Part shown: positions 1 through 10,916 of the stretch, piece after piece
Numbering within the stretch: position 1 is the first letter of the stretch
Layout of the letters: every line of letters begins with the position of its first letter
Source: Sisyra terminalis
Taxonomy: Eukaryota > Arthropoda > Insecta > Neuroptera > Sisyridae
Length of the DNA: 64,000 nucleotides
Reading direction: 5' to 3'
Assembly (NCBI GenBank): GCA_958496175.1
Contig: OY292277.1
Location: 42,295,050-42,359,049 of the forward strand
Translations under genes and position numbers: made by a program
Notes under the pieces: model-generated
Seen by the model: the letters and a program-made list of their open reading frames with translations, nothing else
Database searches by the model: none
Told to the model about the DNA's origin: nothing

Positions 1-544
1 GTGTCTTATTTTTAGATTTATCTAAGTCTAACACTTTAGTTTTTGACGAGAACAGTCCCGGATTTATTAAAGTGGAAACCTACATTTTTGTATGTTTTGT
101 ATGTAAACAGTTCTGGATTTTTACTTCTATTTTTTCCAAATCACAAAAGAAATTTTAGAGGTTCCAATAACAGATTACTTCCCACAAATTGGATGGAAAT
201 TATTTTTAGTCAAATTCAAATTCGCTATATAATTCAGATAAAAACCAACTAATATTTCTATAAGGGTTATTTTAACAGGAGTACTAGAATATTGCATTAC
301 AGTCCCTGGTTATATTAATAGACGCGCTATAGGTTTTGTATAAAACCTGAAGTAAGAGCTATTTTATTTTGGATCCATATTTTTGATTGGATTTAACTTT
401 CCTGTACAAATTTATTATGTATTATGCTTATTACCAACTAACGTGACGAAAAATCATATTAACTAAAAAATAAACTTTTACCATCAAATTAATTAAACAT
501 CTTAATTATGGCAAGCTGAGTTGTTTAATATTTAATTGAATGCC

Positions 545-745
545 CGTTTACTCATATTTAAGTTCCCATCCTGCGCAGTATGTTATCTATTTAGGACAAT
601 ACTGTCTACTGTATTTGTGGATGATGATTCCATACGTGAATATTTTTTCTAAGGACTATTTTTCTATTGTGACCACCTCTTTAGCTACTCTTTTCTTCAG
701 CAATTTCCACATAATTTCAGTGGGTTTCAAATTAAGGATATTATC
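545..745 (-). pseudogene. Tc1 transposase C-terminal fragment
   Basis: Read on the minus strand from about 745, the translation includes LNLKPTEIMWKLLKKRV. This matches the conserved Tc1 region around the last catalytic acidic residue (SPDLNPIE..W..LK..V). The frame then meets stops and degrades. The preceding residues resemble the PYSPDLN box. Nothing upstream of the DDE C-terminal third can be traced, because the foldback and the right TIR follow directly. It is a non-functional remnant. Confidence 0.6.
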
Positions 746-840
746 CTAAAGTAGGGTAATAGGGGTAATAAGCAAGGTTATACCCTTATCCAGAAAATAT
801 GTTTCTTAAAAATCAATACAACTTTTTATAATGTAAAGAG

Positions 841-1811
841 TAGACTGGGCCAAAAAAATCGACTATTTTATTTTTTGAAAAATATATCGAAAATATTTTT
901 CAAGTTGACAAAAAAAAATATCGGGAAGATTTGAGCCCTTAATATTAATATTAAGAGGCCTATCATCTTTAATTTCGATTTTTTATTTGTGCTTTCATTT
1001 TTGCGTCAATGCTGCCAAACTATCAAGGTAAAAAAAATCATCTGCACATATATTTATAGAAAACTAAATTTCCTACAAAAAACGTCTCTTTAAAATTTTT
1101 TGTCAAACACGCCGTTTCCGAATAATCAAGCTTCAGACATTGATATAATTTTTAGATTTATCTTCTTTATTTTGGAATTTTGTAATTAACGAACAAATAA
1201 ATTTATAGAAATGGACAATTTAGATTCTTAAAGGGCATTTAATATTCTACAAAAAAGGTTTTTTAACGTTTTTACATAAAATCACTTATTCAAAATTGGT
1301 TCAACAACGAAAAAAACAATAATTTAATTTTCCCTTCAACTTTAATTGTAAATAACTTTTGAAAAAGTGATTTTATGCAAAAACGTTAAGAGACTTTTTT
1401 TGTAGAACATTAAGTTTCCTTTAAGAATTTATATTGTTCATTTCTATACATTTATTTGGTCGTTAGTTACAAAATTCCAAAATAAAGAAGATAAATCTAA
1501 AAATTATATCAATGTTAATGCTTGATTATTCGGAAACGGCGTGTCTGGCAAACATTTTTAAAGAAATGTTTTTTGTAGGGAATTAAATTTTCTATAAATA
1601 TATGTGCAGATGAATTTTTTTACTTTGATAATTTGGCAGCATTGACGCAAAAATAAAAGAACAAATGAAAAATCGAAATTAAAAATGATAGACCTTTTAA
1701 TATTAACATTAAGGGTTCAAACCTTCCCGAAAATATTTTTTTGTCACCTTGAACAATATTTTCGATATACTTTTCAAAAAATAAAATAGTCGATTTTTTT
1801 GGTCGAGTCTA
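841..1811. mobile_element. 971-bp foldback (palindromic) element with 8-bp target duplication
   Basis: The two arms, about 841-1299 and 1354-1811, are inverted copies of each other along their full ~458 bp, separated by a spacer of about 55 bp. The ends are TAGACTGGGCC and GGTCGAGTCTA. The flanks repeat GTAAAGAG exactly (833-840 and 1812-1819), an 8-bp duplication as made by hAT, P or Merlin transposases. No coding capacity is seen. It inserted into the Tc1-like relic and is therefore younger. A transcript would fold into a very long hairpin. Confidence 0.8.
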
Positions 1812-1982
1812 GTAAAGAGTAAACAATATTAAATTTAATTTAGTAGAATATGTATATTTTGTGTAAAATCTTAAGTACGTCTAATAGTATGGCCAGGGAC
1901 TGTATATCTGTGAACTTATTATTATTTTATTCAAATATTTTTGGTATCTACTAATTTACATGGCGAAAACGCAATCCAAAAC

Positions 1983-2229
1983 AACAAATGATACATTGGT
2001 AAAAATATTCAGAGGACTAGGATCAAATAATATAATTGTTTGTATTTTTGTTTTTAATAAAAAATTGGCTATGATATTTCAGATCGCCTGAGGAAGGCTC
2101 AATAACCGGGCCGAAACGTCGCGCATGTAATAAATAGTTTTGACTGATTATTATTTGATCCTAGTCCTCTGAATATTTTTACCAATTTACCATCATCGAG
2201 GATCTGAAACTTTACAATAACAAATGATA
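1983..2229 (+). mobile_element. Short insertion with hammerhead-like motif (family alpha)
   Basis: An insertion of about 225 bp lies between two exact copies of AACAAATGATA (1983-1993 and 2219-2229), an 11-bp duplication. It contains a roughly 35-bp inverted repeat: 1997-2031 is the reverse complement of about 2150-2185, with a core GGTAAAAATATTCAGAGGAC. The hammerhead-like motif lies between the arms. No ORF is present. Duplication length and structure fit a small retroelement of the Penelope-like or retrozyme type better than a DNA transposon, although the internal inverted repeat is MITE-like. Confidence 0.6.
2085..2123 (+). ncRNA. Hammerhead-like ribozyme motif, family alpha
   Basis: CTGAGGA (2088-2094), then A, stem GGCTC (2096-2100), loop AATAACC, GGGCC (2108-2112), GAAAC (2113-2117), then GTC. 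CGC before the core (2085-2087) pairs with GCG after GTC (2121-2123). These match the CUGANGA and GAAA core of a type I hammerhead, with a very short stem I and collapsed stem III. The extra A before stem II is non-canonical. Activity is not established. Confidence 0.45.
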
Positions 2230-3107
2230 TGTTTTTGTATTCTGAAAACATCCAAAATGTAAATGAAATCGATAATTTACTTTCATGCTTATTAATTAAG
2301 TTTAAAATTTGATAACTATTGTTTAACTTTTGGGAAACTCTGAAGAAAATTTTGGAAAAATTACAATTTTGTGGAGATCGATAGACCCGGGTTTATCATG
2401 CCCAGTCCTAAGTCCGGCACTGGTTCAAAGAAGATTTTTTTTTGATAAATGATTTTTCATAGCCATTTATAACAAATACTCCACTCTCTGCATGGAGAGA
2501 TTACTCTCAATTTCTTTGGCGTGCCTCTTCAGGTTTAAAAGTAATAATGAGATAGTTCTTTGCGACGTACCTTGAACGTCTTTCGACCGGTATGACTTAG
2601 TCTTTGCAGTGCTAACCAGTCCGTGACTAACATCAAATACGTGCCACACTTGCAATGTTGAAAATATATTTCTTTTATATATATTTGATGCCTCTCGCGT
2701 ATATTTGACTTGTTCGATTCAATGCTTTCACCCTTTGCTTGGCAATATTGTGTGTTAATAAGTTGATCAATTTGAGTACAGAATCGAGAGATTTACTCCA
2801 CATTAATCGTACATGATGCGGAAGTGCTACTGATTTTATTGCCAGAGATTAAATAAATTACATCTTAAACTTAATTGCTCTCTTATATTTTCTTGTCTTG
2901 TCAACATTTTCTCCTTTTCTTATTCTTGCGCTGCATCCCAACACACAAACGAGATACACGATATCGAATTCATTTATATTCTAACGACCAATATTAATTA
3001 AACTGACAGAAAACAACAACTTTTAAGATAATACGGAAGAACTATCTTAATGACTATACAAAAAAAAAAAGATATATTTTCTCATCCATACTTTTCTTTT
3101 CTTACAG
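2230..3107. other. Unassigned sequence before candidate microexon
   Basis: AT-rich unique-looking DNA. A short CpG-containing stretch at 2460-2660 has an open minus frame of 62 codons with no recognised domain. On the minus strand from 2424 a sequence starting CAGTGCCGGACTTAGG resembles a transposon end, but no partner end is seen. Nothing else is supported. Confidence 0.4.
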
Positions 3108-3143
3108 ATTTTCGAGTCGGTTTCTTCGCTGCATTTCTCTAAG
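3108..3143 (+). CDS. Candidate 36-nt microexon
   Basis: A long pyrimidine tract ends in CTTTTCTTTTCTTACAG (AG at 3106-3107), a textbook acceptor. Thirty-six bases later comes AAG followed by GTAAGAAT (GT at 3144-3145), a textbook donor. The exon has no stop in the first frame (IFESVSSLHFSK) and is exactly 12 codons, as expected of a frame-preserving neuronal-type microexon. The third frame has a stop. No homologous protein is recognised. It could instead be a non-coding exon or a chance pairing of splice signals. Confidence 0.35.
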
Positions 3144-4235
3144 GTAAGAATATCAACCACTCAGATCTATTGAGTTTTTTTTTTGAAAACCAATGTTTTA
3201 TGTAAAATCCCCGCATTCATGTTTTGTCGATGGAAGATTATGTTTTAATTTCTGTAGTTATTATACTTATTTTTCAATTTCATGTCTTATGATTTATAAT
3301 GTTTCATGCCATTTTTAAATCATTAATTAATGTCTGTTCATCCCACTTAATTATAAGTCTCATATGACTACTGCTTTTTTTGAAAAATATTATTATTTGG
3401 TCATTAGAATGTTTTATGAAAATTAATTGTTTTGTGTTGTAGCTAATTAAATTGGTCGTTATTTTCTTCATATTTGATTTGGCTTACTTTTAACGTATGA
3501 TATTCTGCTTTATGAAAGGAAAAAAATATCAGGTTTTTAATGTTAGAAAAGTTATGTTTTTCATATGTCCGATATTAAGAATTTATAAGGAGAATTATAT
3601 TTTTGTGAACAGTTTTGGCTTTCAATCAACAACAAATTCAGATTTTTATAAATAAAATCAAATTTTATGAAACTTTATTTTGTCCCTTATTGTTTTTTGA
3701 TTACAAACAACAAAAAATAATTTAGGTTTACGTTTTTAAAAGTTTTAAATATCATTTTGTTATACGTTTTAATTATTTAGGTTCTAATATATATCTTTTA
3801 TTAGTTTCCATCAAATTGTCTCAACAAATTTTACTTTCACTAAACTATAACCCACTTAATCTAGAACAATTCGGGATCGATCTTCATTTAGTTATTTTAA
3901 ATAAAATTATCGTCTGATTACAATTGTTATTACTTTTATGTGATCAAAGATTATTAAAATTGGCAGAAAATGAAATGGTACAAACAATTAGGATCATTAT
4001 TATCACTTATCTGTGGCATACTGCAAATTCAAAGTGTGATTATCAGTGCTAGGCATCATAGGCATATTTAATGGCTTTTGCCCTTCAGAAGAGGTTAAGT
4101 TAAGATTTTGACTAATCTGTGTCAACATTTTTTCCCAGTTGTAATGATAACTGGTTCCCAAATTGCATTAAAACCAATATTAAGTGTTTTAATATAACTT
4201 TCAGGCGTTGTATTCTTTAATGATTATCTTTCAAC
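3144..4235. other. AT-rich DNA, nothing recognised
   Basis: If the microexon is real, this is the start of its downstream intron. I see no ORF, RNA gene or bounded repeat here. Confidence 0.4.
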
Positions 4236-4237
4236 TA

Positions 4238-4289
4238 ATCTTTAGCAACTCTAGAATAAACAAAAATCCGTAAATCGAGAAATATTGGT
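4238..4289 (-). repeat. SINE 3' body fragment
   Basis: On the minus strand this matches the SINE body: ATTTCTCGATTTACGG, a GTTTATTCTAGAGTTGC variant of the TTAACCCTAGAGTCGC segment, then TAAAGA. The tRNA-like head is missing. Confidence 0.55.
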
Positions 4290-4335
4290 TATTTTAAAAC
4301 AACTGTTCCTTGTCCACTAGTAGGTTTTATTATAC

Positions 4336-4736
4336 TTTTTAAGAAAAATTATAAAATCAAGTTTTTCAAGTTATCTGGGGTATATATCATTATTAGGGTA
4401 TATATAAGCATAATTCCGAGTATATCTTTAGTTTTTTATCTCCAAGTTATAGTTTAAGCCTCATTGGATAAATTCCATATATTTTCTCTGATTATTATTT
4501 GTACCAAATTATTGCATTATAAAATTGAATTTCCGCAATGTTTGAAGTTAAACTAATGCAATAGTTTAGATCAAATAATAATCGGATAGAATAGGTGGAA
4601 TTTATTACATGAGGCTTAAACCATAACTTGGAGATAAAAAATTAAAGATATACTCTAAATTATATTTGTATAGGGAAATTTAAACTAAAAAATATACCCT
4701 CGATAACTTGAAGAACTTGATTTCCCTATTTTTTTA
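4336..4736. mobile_element. Foldback element, ~400 bp
   Basis: Left arm about 4340-4520 and right arm about 4552-4730 are inverted copies. Shared landmarks are AAATCAAG at both outer ends, TTATCTCCAAGTTATAG with its reverse complement, AAGCCTCAT with ATGAGGCTT, and TTATTATTTG with CAAATAATAA near the centre. No ORF is present. The target duplication is not clear, so the superfamily is unknown. Confidence 0.65.
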
Positions 4737-5169
4737 AAATTTGTTAAGTTAGATATACAATACTTAGTTATTCACTTTAAAAAAATAGATTAAATTAATT
4801 TTTGTGTCAACCAAATCTTTTTAATTGACTTAAACATAATAATAATAATGGTGCAGATTTGGAAAACACATAAAAAATTGAAGTTTTTCATCTTTTTCAT
4901 GTAATTTTAAATTAAAAAGGATAATTATAGCTTTAATACGATTAAAATTAGTTTTCTTTTAATTGAACACTTTTATTCAATTCAAATTCTAACTAACTTA
5001 TTTCATTCTTTAAAGTATTCAATTTGTGGATATTTAAATTAAATGATTATAATTTAGCCACTTTTCTTGGACTAATTTAGTTCATTGTTTATCGCAAAAG
5101 ATGGAGTATAAGTAGCCCTAACAAAAGATGCAAGGAGTATGAAAATCGTAAAATGTTTATCCTTTAAAG

Positions 5170-5395
5170 CAGTGGTTCTTAGCCTTTTTGGATGTACTGA
5201 CCCCCACCTGTTTCATATCGGTATTCAACGAGTCCTTGACAAAAAATTGATATTTTCAAATTCAATATAAGCAAACAGTTATATACATAGTAGGTGTACA
5301 AAGTGATGTTTTTTCATATTGTTTATTTTTTAACATTAGAGCATTATATTTGCCGAACCTGCAAGACTAACTCACCGAACCCTTAATATCTAGAA
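5170..5395 (+). mobile_element. hAT-type 5' end fragment
   Basis: It begins CAGTGGTTCTTAGCCTTTTT, the terminal style of hAT elements whose ends read CAGTGGTTCTCAACCTT. Similar element-like text (CCGAACC, CACCGAACCC) follows. The matching right terminus ending in ACCACTG is not found, so this looks like a one-ended relic. Confidence 0.4.
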
Positions 5396-5399
5396 GTTA

Positions 5400-6675
5400 A
5401 CATTTTATAAGTTTTCGGTTGAATTACTAAACATAATAGTTGATACTTTTTTATTGATAACTGTTGATATTGTCCCTATATTTTTGTTTTGCTTTAATCA
5501 GGTATTGACTTTATAAATTACAGTTTTCTAAAAGATGAGTATCATTCCGTATTAAAAAACCAAGCCCACCATTTTAATTGTTTAACTCTGCAACTACATT
5601 AATAAAAAAAAACCTATAAAACTACAAAGGAACAAATGTATGTATTTTTTTAAAACTAAGTATACGACACGCCCTGCAAAGTAAAAGCTTATGTCGCAGT
5701 CATAATTATATTGGTAGTGATATGAGTATTAAAAAAATAAACGCTCACATTACAATAAATCAAAAAAGGTAGGCAAGTTAATGGTTCAATTTCGTAAAGT
5801 AAACACTATAAAACTTATCTATTATGACCAATTAAATTAATGACAAAACTCTAAGTTTCGTTATGAAATTTAATGTGTAAAAAAGGCGCTCATTATGCGA
5901 GTGATTTTAATTGAAAAATTGTCAATTTATTTGTAAAGCAACATAAAATCGTTTCCGTTAAAATCCACGTAATGATGGATGTAAAAAATTGATTTTCCGT
6001 TCGGTTATCTGTCGCATGTAATCAAATACATATAATTTTCAAATGAATTTTTCATAAGATTATGAAAAAGAAAAAATGAACGGAAAAGTATTAAGATATA
6101 AAACATAAATGCATAATATACAAACCACACTCATATTATACCCGTACGCATAATTACAATCGATAAAAAGTGAAACTGTATTCAAATTAAACATCTCAAA
6201 GGCATTTTTAATTTACATTGAAAATTCATTTCAATCTCAATAGATTTCATCATTTCATATTACATACAATATTAAGATATAAAAATTCATTACTTTATTC
6301 AAATTACTTACAGTCAAAAAATATTTTAATGCTCATTCATAAAAAAATTTAACGTTCTGCTTTTTCCATGCGTGCTCACCTCTAATAACTCGTACCAAAT
6401 ATTCTTAACGATTTTTAGATGCTTTTTAATTAAAGAAAAAAATCTGACATGGACAACACATCACTTCCTTGCACGCAAGTACAATGTTTGCCTACACTTC
6501 ATTAAAAATATTTATATTTTGTCAAGGCTAAGTCTCATAAATTAATCAATCTTTTTCGTTAGAAATTCAAATATTTCGTCACTTCGATAAAACAACTCTC
6601 GTTATATCATTAGTTAAAATATTTTTTTAAATTTGTTATCTTTGGTATGGAACAAAGTTAAAGATTTGCTTTTTT
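5400..6675. other. AT-rich non-repetitive DNA
   Basis: No coding or repeat structure is recognised. The stretch from about 5680 to 6130 has many short CpG-containing words and TTAAT/TTTAT core motifs and no transposon ends, so it could be host regulatory DNA, but nothing defines a boundary. Confidence 0.3.
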
Positions 6676-6679
6676 ATTG

Positions 6680-6759
6680 GTTTTTTATCGTTGTTTTATA
6701 GTTATTAAGGGGCTTAGGAACTCAGGGGTTAGTAAAAGTCTGTATATCGAGAAATATTA
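6680..6759 (-). repeat. SINE 3' body fragment
   Basis: The minus strand contains AATATTTCTCGATATACAGA, a degenerate TTAACCCTGAG segment, and AATAACTATAAAACAACGAT, matching the SINE body and tail. The tRNA-like head is missing. Confidence 0.5.
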
Positions 6760-7403
6760 GATATATATATTTATTTAAATAGATTTCAATTCTTCACTAT
6801 CTTAATGTTGCCTTTTTCAATACGAAAATTTCTAGTGATTTCATTATGGAATTCCGAGCATGAAAATAACTGATAGGATCTATTTCTGAGAAAATTCTAA
6901 ATCTTTTGATAGTTATTATTATTGTTTACTCTCGATTTAATAAAGGACGAGCATTTTTTTCAGGGGGAAAATACATTTTTATTTTATGAACTGTATATTA
7001 ACTAATTTTTTTTTTTGAAATTGACATGAGATATTGAATAACTCCCGTTGAAATGAGATTTAATAAGATTTTATTGGATTCTTTCCTCTATCTTGAGTTC
7101 GCGTTACTAATGGATGCTCCCTATTTTCCAAAAGATTCACCAGGACGAAGTTTGGAAAGTTTTAGGTTAATTGTTTTCCTTGGGTCCCTAGTTCACCTAT
7201 TGTAAGCCGAAAAGCTGTGCTTATTTCAGTAACCGACTTACAAGACGCTTTTCATCTAGTTTAGTACTGGAATCGGAAACTCCCACATTTTCATCCCTTT
7301 ATTTAAATTAAAAATATTTAATTTATTTATTTTCTCTTTCTCTTTTCCCTAAGGAATCTCCAATTGTGTATTATTTACTTGAAATGTTTACTTTCATGGG
7401 TCA

Positions 7404-8128
7404 TCCCACCATATTTTTATATATATAATTCTTTTGTACAGGTGTCACTGAATTCTTCCTTAACCACTGAACCGATTTTGTTGAATTTTTCTTTGTGTAT
7501 TTAAGTGAAACCCTGGATAGTTTAAATTTATTTTACAATAGGGGCTCTATTATTGAAAAAGGTGAAACAAGAGAACAAACTTAGCCTGATTAACAATCGA
7601 AATTTCAAATTTAATAATCAAAAAACCGTTAAACGTGCATTATTACCTCTTATCTATGTACAATATACAATCATAATATACGTATAAATAAAACTGAAAT
7701 GGCAAAGTGTGAAATGTTTAAAATGTACAAATGACATCACATTTTTGCTAAATTTTGATTGAATATTTTCCAAATTTACTGTTTTAAAATTTTTGTGTCC
7801 ATCTATTCGTACGCCTTCTTTTATCTATAGAAGGATAAACAGATTTTTATGAAATTTGATATTTAGATTCAATATAATGTCCTTCTCACTATAGGCTATG
7901 TATCATTACATAAAAATAATAAGAGAAGGCATCCCCTTCGCAAAACTGTGGGATGAAAAAACAATTTTCTGTAGTTGTGTGATCTATCATTAGAAACGTT
8001 TTTAAAGAAATTATCTTGCATTTTTTTTAAGTTTTAATTAATAATTATTAATGATTTTCTTATACCATTTTTACCAAATAAACGAGATGCTAACGTTTGG
8101 GCAGAGTAACGTCTGCCAGGTCCGCTAG
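7404..8128 (+). mobile_element. Non-autonomous Helitron
   Basis: The 3' end is diagnostic: the hairpin GGCAGA (8100-8105)/TCTGCC (8112-8117) with a 6-nt loop, then AGGTCCG, then CTAG (8125-8128) followed by host T. The 5' end reads TC at 7404 preceded by host A, giving the A/T insertion site expected for rolling-circle elements. Inside, 7440-7520 contains the ACCGATTTTGTTGAA..TTTTTC block and AGTGAAACCCTGGATAG, familiar from insect Helitrons. No Rep/helicase coding is present, so it depended on an autonomous relative. The 3' end is more certain than the 5' end. Confidence 0.75.
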
Positions 8129-8390
8129 TAGTACATTATAAGCGTATTAACTTGGTTTACTTTTAATAATTCGCTTTTAATATATTAAATTTGAGCTTTA
8201 TTACCTGAGTAACTATAAAGACAATACCGGTGATTGCTGGTCGTAAAAATGACGATTGTTTGTTTATTTTGGATAAACTTAAGCCAAATGATATCAAATA
8301 ACTGACTTTTAAGTTCCGTGAAAGTTTTGATACCAATTTTGTGTCTTAGGTCTTTCTTTGAAATCGGTAATTAGTTTTTAAATTTTTCAA

Positions 8391-8552
8391 TCTTTTTTTT
8401 AATTGCTATTTACCGTCGCTTTATAACTACTAAGGATTTTAGCAATCTAGGGATAATAAAAATACGAATCGAAATATATCGAAAATTTCCTCGGTACGAG
8501 GATCGAGCAAAACCTACTAATTTAGAAGTGGTCACCAAGACCACTCGGCCTT
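8391..8552 (-). repeat. tRNA-derived SINE copy
   Basis: On the minus strand it reads CCGAGTGGTCTTGGTGACC (A-box region of a Leu/Ser-type tRNA head), GGTTTTGCTCGATCCTCG (B-box region), then ATTTTCGATATATTTCGATT, CCCTAGATTGCTAAA and TTATAAAGCGACGGTAAAT, ending in an A-rich tail. This is one of the most complete copies here. Transcription by RNA polymerase III from the internal boxes is family knowledge. Confidence 0.75.
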
Positions 8553-8559
8553 AATAATC

Positions 8560-10022
8560 TTTGTATTAACTTTTCTTTGAGTTAATATAACTATTTACTG
8601 ATTTTTTGTTTAAAGGAAACAAATAAATACGAACTGCTCTATTCTGTGTCAGTTCTGTTTTATTTTTTTGTTCTGTTTTGTCCTTGTTTTATTTAGTTAT
8701 GTTCTTCTTTGTTTCTTTTTCAAGCGCAAATTATGGAGATACTTACGCCTTTTATCTAACGCCATTTCCCATTTTCATCGAAATTTCAAAACCGCAATAG
8801 TTTCTTATGTAAAATATAAATAAGTATAAGGCACTGAAAAAAATAATTCTTTATTGAAATTAGAGTATTAAAATATGTCACTTCAATTATTCTCCTATCG
8901 CTTAGCGCCATTTTTAATTCAATCAAGCTTCACATGAAAATATAAATAAAGCTCAACATCTGCGTGTTACTTTCGTACAAAATTGCTTTTTTTCCGTACA
9001 TGTATTTTCGATGTAAAATTAACGCCAAAAAAACGATAAACCTTGTTTTATTTATACCTCCATATTTTAGATGTTTGACAGTTCAATTTCCTGTATTTTA
9101 TTTAGTTTTTAGCGCAAAGAATTGCACTGTAAATTACTTGTTTTGTTGGAGAAGTTGCCTGAATATTTTAAGGGGAGCATTGGGTTTTTATTGTATTTTT
9201 AAAGTGAACATCTCTTATGGCGTTCAGGTGTTTTGAAATATAATTAAAAAAAAATCTTATTCAACATTTAATATGTTTTTTGACAGTAGACGGTTATTTA
9301 AGAGATGATATTTCAAGTAATAGTCTCGCCTTATGAAAGTGACAACAATTTTTATTTTTATGATCAAATTGTGGTATTCCAATGTGCGGGAAATATTTGT
9401 AAAGTGGATAGAAATTTTTGAAAAAAAAAAATGGTTTGTTCTATTTAGCTATTACTTTGTCTTTTATAACCATTAAAAAATGCTTACAAATAATGGGGAC
9501 ACAAGTCCTTTGTTACTACGAATATCGATTCCCCAAATAGAATCGATTTTTTTAATAGTAGTAGTATAATATTATACTGTTACTCATTTAGTATTGCAGT
9601 CTATTGTAGCAAATTATATCACTCAAACATTTCGTTTTTTCCTTAAATATCCGGATTTAACATTTTTGATCACCAAATTATACACCAATCCAAAAATATT
9701 GGCACAAAAACTTAATTCTCAATAATTTACTCCCTCGAACCACTCGCCTCACACCAATCAAATTATCACTCAAAATACCATTTTTCGGTTCGGCCTTCAA
9801 AAACCTGAAATCAATCGTACGTAACGGTCTGAAAACCAAACATTTTCGTAGGTCAAGTCTGGAAATCCTGCAAAAAATTAAGACCTCAAAAACGTTGCAC
9901 GCCATATAGGTACCCAAGTGCTCGTTATGCACCGATCAGAAAAGAAAATTATAGTCCAATCAGGATCATATTGCATGATTGAAATGCTCAAAAGAAATTC
10001 TCGCCGGCTTTTTTCTTCCTAG
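8560..10022. other. Unassigned DNA upstream of candidate exon
   Basis: The minus-strand open frame at 9678-9932 and the plus frame at 8964-9236 match no family I recognise. The part at 9670-9960 is richer in C and G (ACTCGCCTCACACC, CGTACGTAACGG) than its surroundings and lies just before the candidate exon at 10023, so it may be host sequence. Confidence 0.3.
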
Positions 10023-10132
10023 ATGAATTTTAGATCAATTATTATTACGTTAAGTTCCGTGAGTACGAAAGTGAAACGTTTGTTTTCTGCAAGTTTGCGC
10101 ACACGGAATTTTATCTTTCGTTGGGTAGGTAG
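10023..10132 (+). CDS. Candidate 110-nt exon
   Basis: The acceptor GGCTTTTTTCTTCCTAG (AG at 10021-10022) is followed at once by ATG. The donor TAG/GTAAGTAT lies at 10133. The frame starting at that ATG stays open across all 36 codons (begins MNFRSIIITLSSVSTK, ends RWVG). The second frame stops immediately. The interval has CpG words unusual for the neighbourhood. No domain is recognised. It could be an initiator-bearing exon, a 5' UTR exon or an lncRNA exon. Confidence 0.38.
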
Positions 10133-10660
10133 GTAAGTATTATACACGTACCTATGTACATAAAGTCGGAGACTCCACCAAAGTAAATTATGGTTTTATA
10201 ACGCTGCCCCCGATTAACAGACATTGTAAATGGAATATAAGATCTAGGTAATAATTTAAATAAAATATTCATAAATTCAAATGATTCAACAGCCACTGCT
10301 TTGCGATCAATACCTTTGATTTATTTCCATTCTATTTAATTAATTCCACTTTACCTTTTTCATTTGAACTTATCCAATGCATTCAATATATTTACAAATA
10401 TATTTACCTTTAACGTTTCTTTTTTTCTTTTCATCTGTTGAAGTTTTACAATACCATAAACAAAGTAAATATTTCTTTTTTTGATTTGCATAAAGCATGA
10501 AAATTAAATATTAAATATAAAATATAAAATATCATATAACTTTAGATTGATCCACAGTTTTTCTCTATAATATGAGCTTAGTTTAAAGCAAAGCTAAATT
10601 GTAGTATGAACTTACATTAAAAGAATAACAGTGTTGGGTTTTGTAGGAAATGTTAGGATC

Positions 10661-10916
10661 AACTAGATCAGTAATGGTGAAACTTTGACCCGTGGGTCAG
10701 ACAGTGACTCACGTAAGCTTTTTAACTGACCCACGATGGCTAGGCAACCATTTGTTATGTTTGTAGAAAGAGACTTCCATAGCACCTGTATCGTCCCCTC
10801 TCTGTTTCACCTTGTAAGGTGTCTGGTGCCATGGGCACCACGCGCTAATACTAAGAAAAAAATATGAAAAAAATTTGACCCATACTTCAAAAAGCTTCGC
10901 CATCCCTGAACTAGAT
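10661..10916 (+). mobile_element. hAT MITE copy A, with 8-bp duplication
   Basis: A 240-bp element (10669-10908) starts CAGTAATGGTGAAACTTT and ends AAAGCTTCGCCATCCCTG, near-perfect inverted termini. Exact copies of AACTAGAT flank it (10661-10668, 10909-10916). The 8-bp duplication and CAG..CTG ends are hAT hallmarks. The body (TGACCCACGATGGCTAGGC, GAGACTTCCATAGCAC) recurs at 24977, 25341 and 47700. The minus-strand open frame across it is incidental. Confidence 0.88.

Larger units (their letters stand above)
298..1904 (-). mobile_element. Tc1-like DNA transposon relic, split by a nested palindrome
   Basis: Inverted ends are visible: 300 onward begins CAGTCCCTGG and 1893-1902 is its reverse complement. 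Similarity continues inward for about 35 bp, including a shared TAATAGACG block. Both ends are flanked by TA (298-299, 1903-1904), the duplication made by Tc1/mariner transposases. The minus strand carries a decayed transposase C-terminus. The 971-bp foldback at 841-1811 is inserted inside, so the original relic is only about 0.6 kb and has lost most of its coding region. Superfamily assignment rests on the TA duplication, the TIR style and the transposase fragment. Confidence 0.72.
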
